Part shown: one piece after another, positions 30,331 to 30,438 of the stretch
Layout of the letters: each line of letters begins with the position of its first letter
Numbering within the stretch: the stretch's first letter is position 1
Source of the DNA: Larix sibirica
Lineage: Eukaryota; Streptophyta; Pinopsida; Pinales; Pinaceae
DNA: 30,438 nt
Direction: 5' to 3'
Assembly (NCBI GenBank): GCA_004151065.3
Contig: NWUY0300014805.1
Coordinates: 20,943-51,380, forward strand
Translations under genes and position numbers: made by a program
The notes under the pieces: generated by a model
Told to the model about the DNA's origin: nothing
The model's database searches: none
What the model saw: only the letters and a program-made list of their open reading frames with translations

Positions 30331-30438
30331 GTCATATTGACACTCTCGATAGGGGAAAGACCCACCTCTAGAAGGAGAATAGGGTAGTGCATATAGCTTT
30401 TAATTCGAGGTTATAAGTTATAAAATGCTTATGGATTT
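30331..30438 (-). pseudogene. LINE ORF2, second family, upstream part split off by gypsy element
   Basis: The minus strand from the window end reads KLYALPYSPSRGG and ends at the target site as Tyr-Asp-Arg. The frame then passes through one copy of TACCT into YLMYKHKI at 24140 and below. With the gypsy element and one TACCT removed, the LINE frame is continuous here. One or two stops precede it. The rest of the LINE lies beyond the window. Confidence 0.6.

Overview
This looks like retrotransposon-rich intergenic DNA from a plant nuclear genome. The plant-type LINE with a C-terminal RNase H, the tRNA-derived SINE, and the Ty3/gypsy element primed by initiator Met-tRNA all point to a land plant. 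The number of old, stop-riddled retroelements suggests a very large genome, perhaps a gymnosperm; that is inference only. I see no intact host gene, no tRNA or rRNA gene, no CRISPR array and no bacterial-style operon.

Bases 1-18712 are two head-to-tail copies of one 9,356-bp unit, each ending in a single N (9356 and 18712). I found only seven substitutions and no length difference between them. Each unit holds, on the + strand, a nearly full-length but dead plant L1-type LINE. Its ORF1 (DUF4283-like plus an eroded CCHC knuckle) starts near 79, and its ORF2 (endonuclease, reverse transcriptase, zinc-binding region, RNase H) runs about 4240-8374. ORF1 is interrupted by a 1.8-kb poly(A)-tailed retrocopy flanked by a 14-bp target-site duplication. 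That retrocopy carries a second RNase H domain and an unrecognised coding region. Downstream of the LINE lie a minus-strand tRNA-derived SINE with an AT/GT tail and a small minus-strand remnant of another LINE family.

Bases 18713-20368 are largely featureless, apart from a possible solo Ty1/copia LTR fragment. Bases 20369-23404 (minus) hold a 1,012-codon reading frame with about 26 in-frame stops and no net frameshift; its middle is a Glu/Lys/Gln-rich coiled coil. I do not recognise the family.

Bases 23544-30438 are nested. A minus-strand LINE ORF2 C-terminus is split at a TACCT target site by a structurally complete 6,185-bp Ty3/gypsy element (24141-30325, minus). That element has two 735-bp LTRs, a primer-binding site, gag, protease, RT, RNase H and integrase, all inactivated. 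A third N at 26739, inside its RNase H, also sits at a local duplication. This makes assembly joins a serious explanation for the N-marked duplications, including the 9.36-kb one.
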